Assembly: GCA_002480735.1 (NCBI GenBank)
Contig: DLCS01000245.1
Span: 1-7,121, forward strand
Direction: 5' to 3'
Origin: Bacillaceae bacterium UBA7792
GTDB taxonomy: Bacteria; Bacillota; Bacilli; Bacillales; Cytobacillaceae
DNA: 7,121 nucleotides
In this document: positions 5,945 to 7,121 of the stretch, one piece after another
Position numbering within the stretch: the first letter of the stretch is position 1
How the letters are laid out: each line of letters starts with the position of its first letter
Translations under genes and position numbers: made by a program
The notes under the pieces: model-generated
The model's input: the letters and a program-made list of their open reading frames with translations, nothing else
Told to the model about the DNA's origin: nothing
Databases searched by the model: none

Positions 5945-6988
5945 TTGGAGAAGCCAGGAAATCAGAAAACGATCACCATTAAAATTAACGGGAATGAACG
6001 ATCCCACGATAAAGGGAGAAAACCTGAAAAACCTGAAATCGAGGAGACTCGCTATCGGAATATCGAACCTATTTCCGTAAAAGAGGCAGCTGCAGGTCAA
6101 GAGGCGCAAGATGAGGATGAATTTGATTGGATTCTACCTGAGCTGGAAGATACGGAAGAATGGATAGAATATAAAATCCCTAATAAAAAGAAAGTAAGTA
6201 AGGGAAAAAGCTATCAGCCATTTTCAAATGGTAAGAAAACTTCAAATAAAAAGAGCATGCTCCCTTCAGTTTTCTTAACAGTTTTTCTCGCCGTAGTAAT
6301 TGGTTCTAGCTTTGGAATTTTGCTGTTGAAGATGGTGATTTCCGACAAAATACTAGAGGTTGATAAATCTCCAGCTGTAGAAGAACCAAATTCTGAGCAG
6401 GCTGCTGGGGCAGACGTAACCTCTCTTGAATTGCCAGCCATAACAGGTTATATCATTCAGGGTGGGGTATTTTCCAATGTTGAAGCGGCTACCTCGGAAT
6501 CTGCTACTATTACCAACCTCGGTATTCCAACCAAGATAATAAAAATGGATGAAAAAGCCTATTTTTTTGTGGGAATTGCTGATAATCTTCCTAATGCAAA
6601 ATCCATAGGAGAAAAGCTAAAAGGAATCGGGATTGAGACCTATGCAAAGGAATCCAGCTTCGGTGGTGGTACAATCCAAAAGCTAAATGATTCAGAAAAG
6701 AAACTGCTCGAACAAGCCCCTGACTTTTATCAAACTCTTGCCAATATCAGTGCAACTGCGAGTCTTTCTAGTGCGATTCCTGCAGATGCAGTTGCCTCCC
6801 TTACGACTCAATTCGAAACATGGAACGGGATAAAAGGGATAGAAAACAAAGCTCTTCAAGAATTAAAAACAGAGCTTGAGCAAGCCGTCGTTGCTATTAA
6901 CAGCTACAGCGACGAAAAAGATGCGAAGCTCCTCACGAAAATTCAACAGCATTTGTTGAATTTTCTAGCCATCTATCACGCATTATAG
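5945..6988 (+). CDS. spoIIB: Stage II sporulation protein SpoIIB (SPOR-domain septal protein)
   Basis: In B. subtilis SpoIIB goes to the sporulation septum and helps recruit the SpoIID-M-P engulfment machinery. This 347-aa protein starts at TTG. It has a cytoplasmic, charged N-terminal region (1-103), one membrane helix (about 104-132), and an outer part with a SPOR-like domain (about 168-238: GYIIQGGVFSNVEAA, then AYFFVGIADNLPNAKSI). A helical C-terminal region follows (about 248-347). Two short motifs agree with my recollection of B. subtilis SpoIIB: KINGNE near the start (compare TINGKE) and DEDEFDW at 56-62 (compare DEDEFNW). The position after a prepilin peptidase gene and presumably before maf also fits. 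The rest of the protein is divergent, as is usual for SpoIIB. A generic SPOR-domain protein is the alternative, but the N-terminal motifs make SpoIIB likely. A terminator upstream separates it from the pilus operon. Confidence 0.88.
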   Translation: MEKPGNQKTITIKINGNERSHDKGRKPEKPEIEETRYRNIEPISVKEAAAGQEAQDEDEFDWILPELEDTEEWIEYKIPNKKKVSKGKSYQPFSNGKKTSNKKSMLPSVFLTVFLAVVIGSSFGILLLKMVISDKILEVDKSPAVEEPNSEQAAGADVTSLELPAITGYIIQGGVFSNVEAATSESATITNLGIPTKIIKMDEKAYFFVGIADNLPNAKSIGEKLKGIGIETYAKESSFGGGTIQKLNDSEKKLLEQAPDFYQTLANISATASLSSAIPADAVASLTTQFETWNGIKGIENKALQELKTELEQAVVAINSYSDEKDAKLLTKIQQHLLNFLAIYHAL

Positions 6989-7046
6989 ATTCTGTTGTCA
7001 AATATTCTCTTAAAAACAATTATTTTCTGGGAAATAAGTCTCTACT

Positions 7047-7074
7047 TTGAAATGAAAATAGCCAATCTTAAAAT
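7047..7074 (+). promoter_or_regulatory. Possible sigma-A promoter for the gene downstream of the window
   Basis: TTGAAA (7047-7052, 5 of 6) and TAAAAT (7069-7074, 5 of 6) are spaced by 16 bp in the gap after spoIIB. Initiation would fall near 7081, inside the hairpin annotated next, so such a transcript would lack most of the left arm of that hairpin. AT-rich DNA makes chance matches common, hence the low confidence. Confidence 0.35.
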
Positions 7075-7075
7075 C

Positions 7076-7108
7076 AAGAGTCTGTTCATCGTTAAGCAGG
7101 CTCTTTTT
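7076..7108 (+). terminator. Probable intrinsic terminator after spoIIB
   Basis: AAGAGTCTG (7076-7084) pairs with CAGGCTCTT (7097-7105) over 9 bp with one G-U pair. The loop is 12 bases and T continues to 7108. The stem is followed by only five T in all (7104-7108), two of them in the stem, so efficiency may be moderate. The 87 bases between the spoIIB stop and this stem hold no gene. Confidence 0.65.
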
Positions 7109-7121
7109 CAGGTGGTACCTC

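Noticed and set aside
1..7121. CRISPR arrays, insertion sequences, tRNA or rRNA genes, toxin-antitoxin pairs or phage-defence genes
   Set aside because: No regularly spaced repeats, transposase motifs, terminal inverted repeats or RNA gene signatures were seen; nearly all sequence is accounted for by the eight genes.

Overview
The window looks like a chromosomal segment of an aerobic, spore-forming Bacillales bacterium (Bacillaceae-like). Evidence: strong AGGAGG-type ribosome binding sites, a TTG start, compact same-strand genes, U-tailed hairpin terminators, and at the 3' end a gene with the layout of SpoIIB, a sporulation-specific septal protein. From established knowledge, B. subtilis has comC (prepilin peptidase) directly followed by spoIIB and then maf-radC-mreBCD. 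This window has the same peptidase-to-spoIIB order, but with a whole type IV pilus cluster around the peptidase gene.

Layout, all on the + strand. 1-617: 3' part of pilT (retraction ATPase; Walker A lies upstream of the window). 619-1824: pilC (inner-membrane platform). 1825-1934: a 110-bp gap with an imperfect dyad and a very good sigma-A promoter. 1935-2351: pilA (major-type pilin). 2384-3136: pilD (prepilin peptidase). 3148-4137 pilM, 4141-4794 pilN and 4791-5834 pilO: the cytoplasm-to-wall alignment complex, with gaps of 3 to 11 bp or overlaps. 5855-5889: a strong intrinsic terminator closing the pilus operon. 5945-6988: spoIIB. 6989-7121: non-coding, with a possible promoter and a second terminator-like hairpin.

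How the genes work together: PilD trims and probably N-methylates PilA. PilC and the ATPases (PilT here, presumably PilB upstream) add and remove pilin subunits. PilM binds the INLLP tail of PilN, and PilN pairs with PilO. No secretin gene (pilQ) or pilP is present in the pilM-N-O run, as expected for a single-membrane cell. Instead PilO carries a C-terminal LysM peptidoglycan-binding domain, a plausible way to fix the machine to the thick wall. SpoIIB is a separate unit acting in engulfment; it too binds peptidoglycan, through a SPOR domain.

Most notable points: the PilO-LysM fusion with a highly acidic insert inside its core fold; an EF-hand-like acidic loop at the pilin C terminus; an internal pilA promoter overlapping a dyad; and the suggestion that comC of B. 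subtilis is what remains of such a cluster. I see no wholly unknown system here; the cluster is a recognisable Gram-positive type IV pilus with unusual details.
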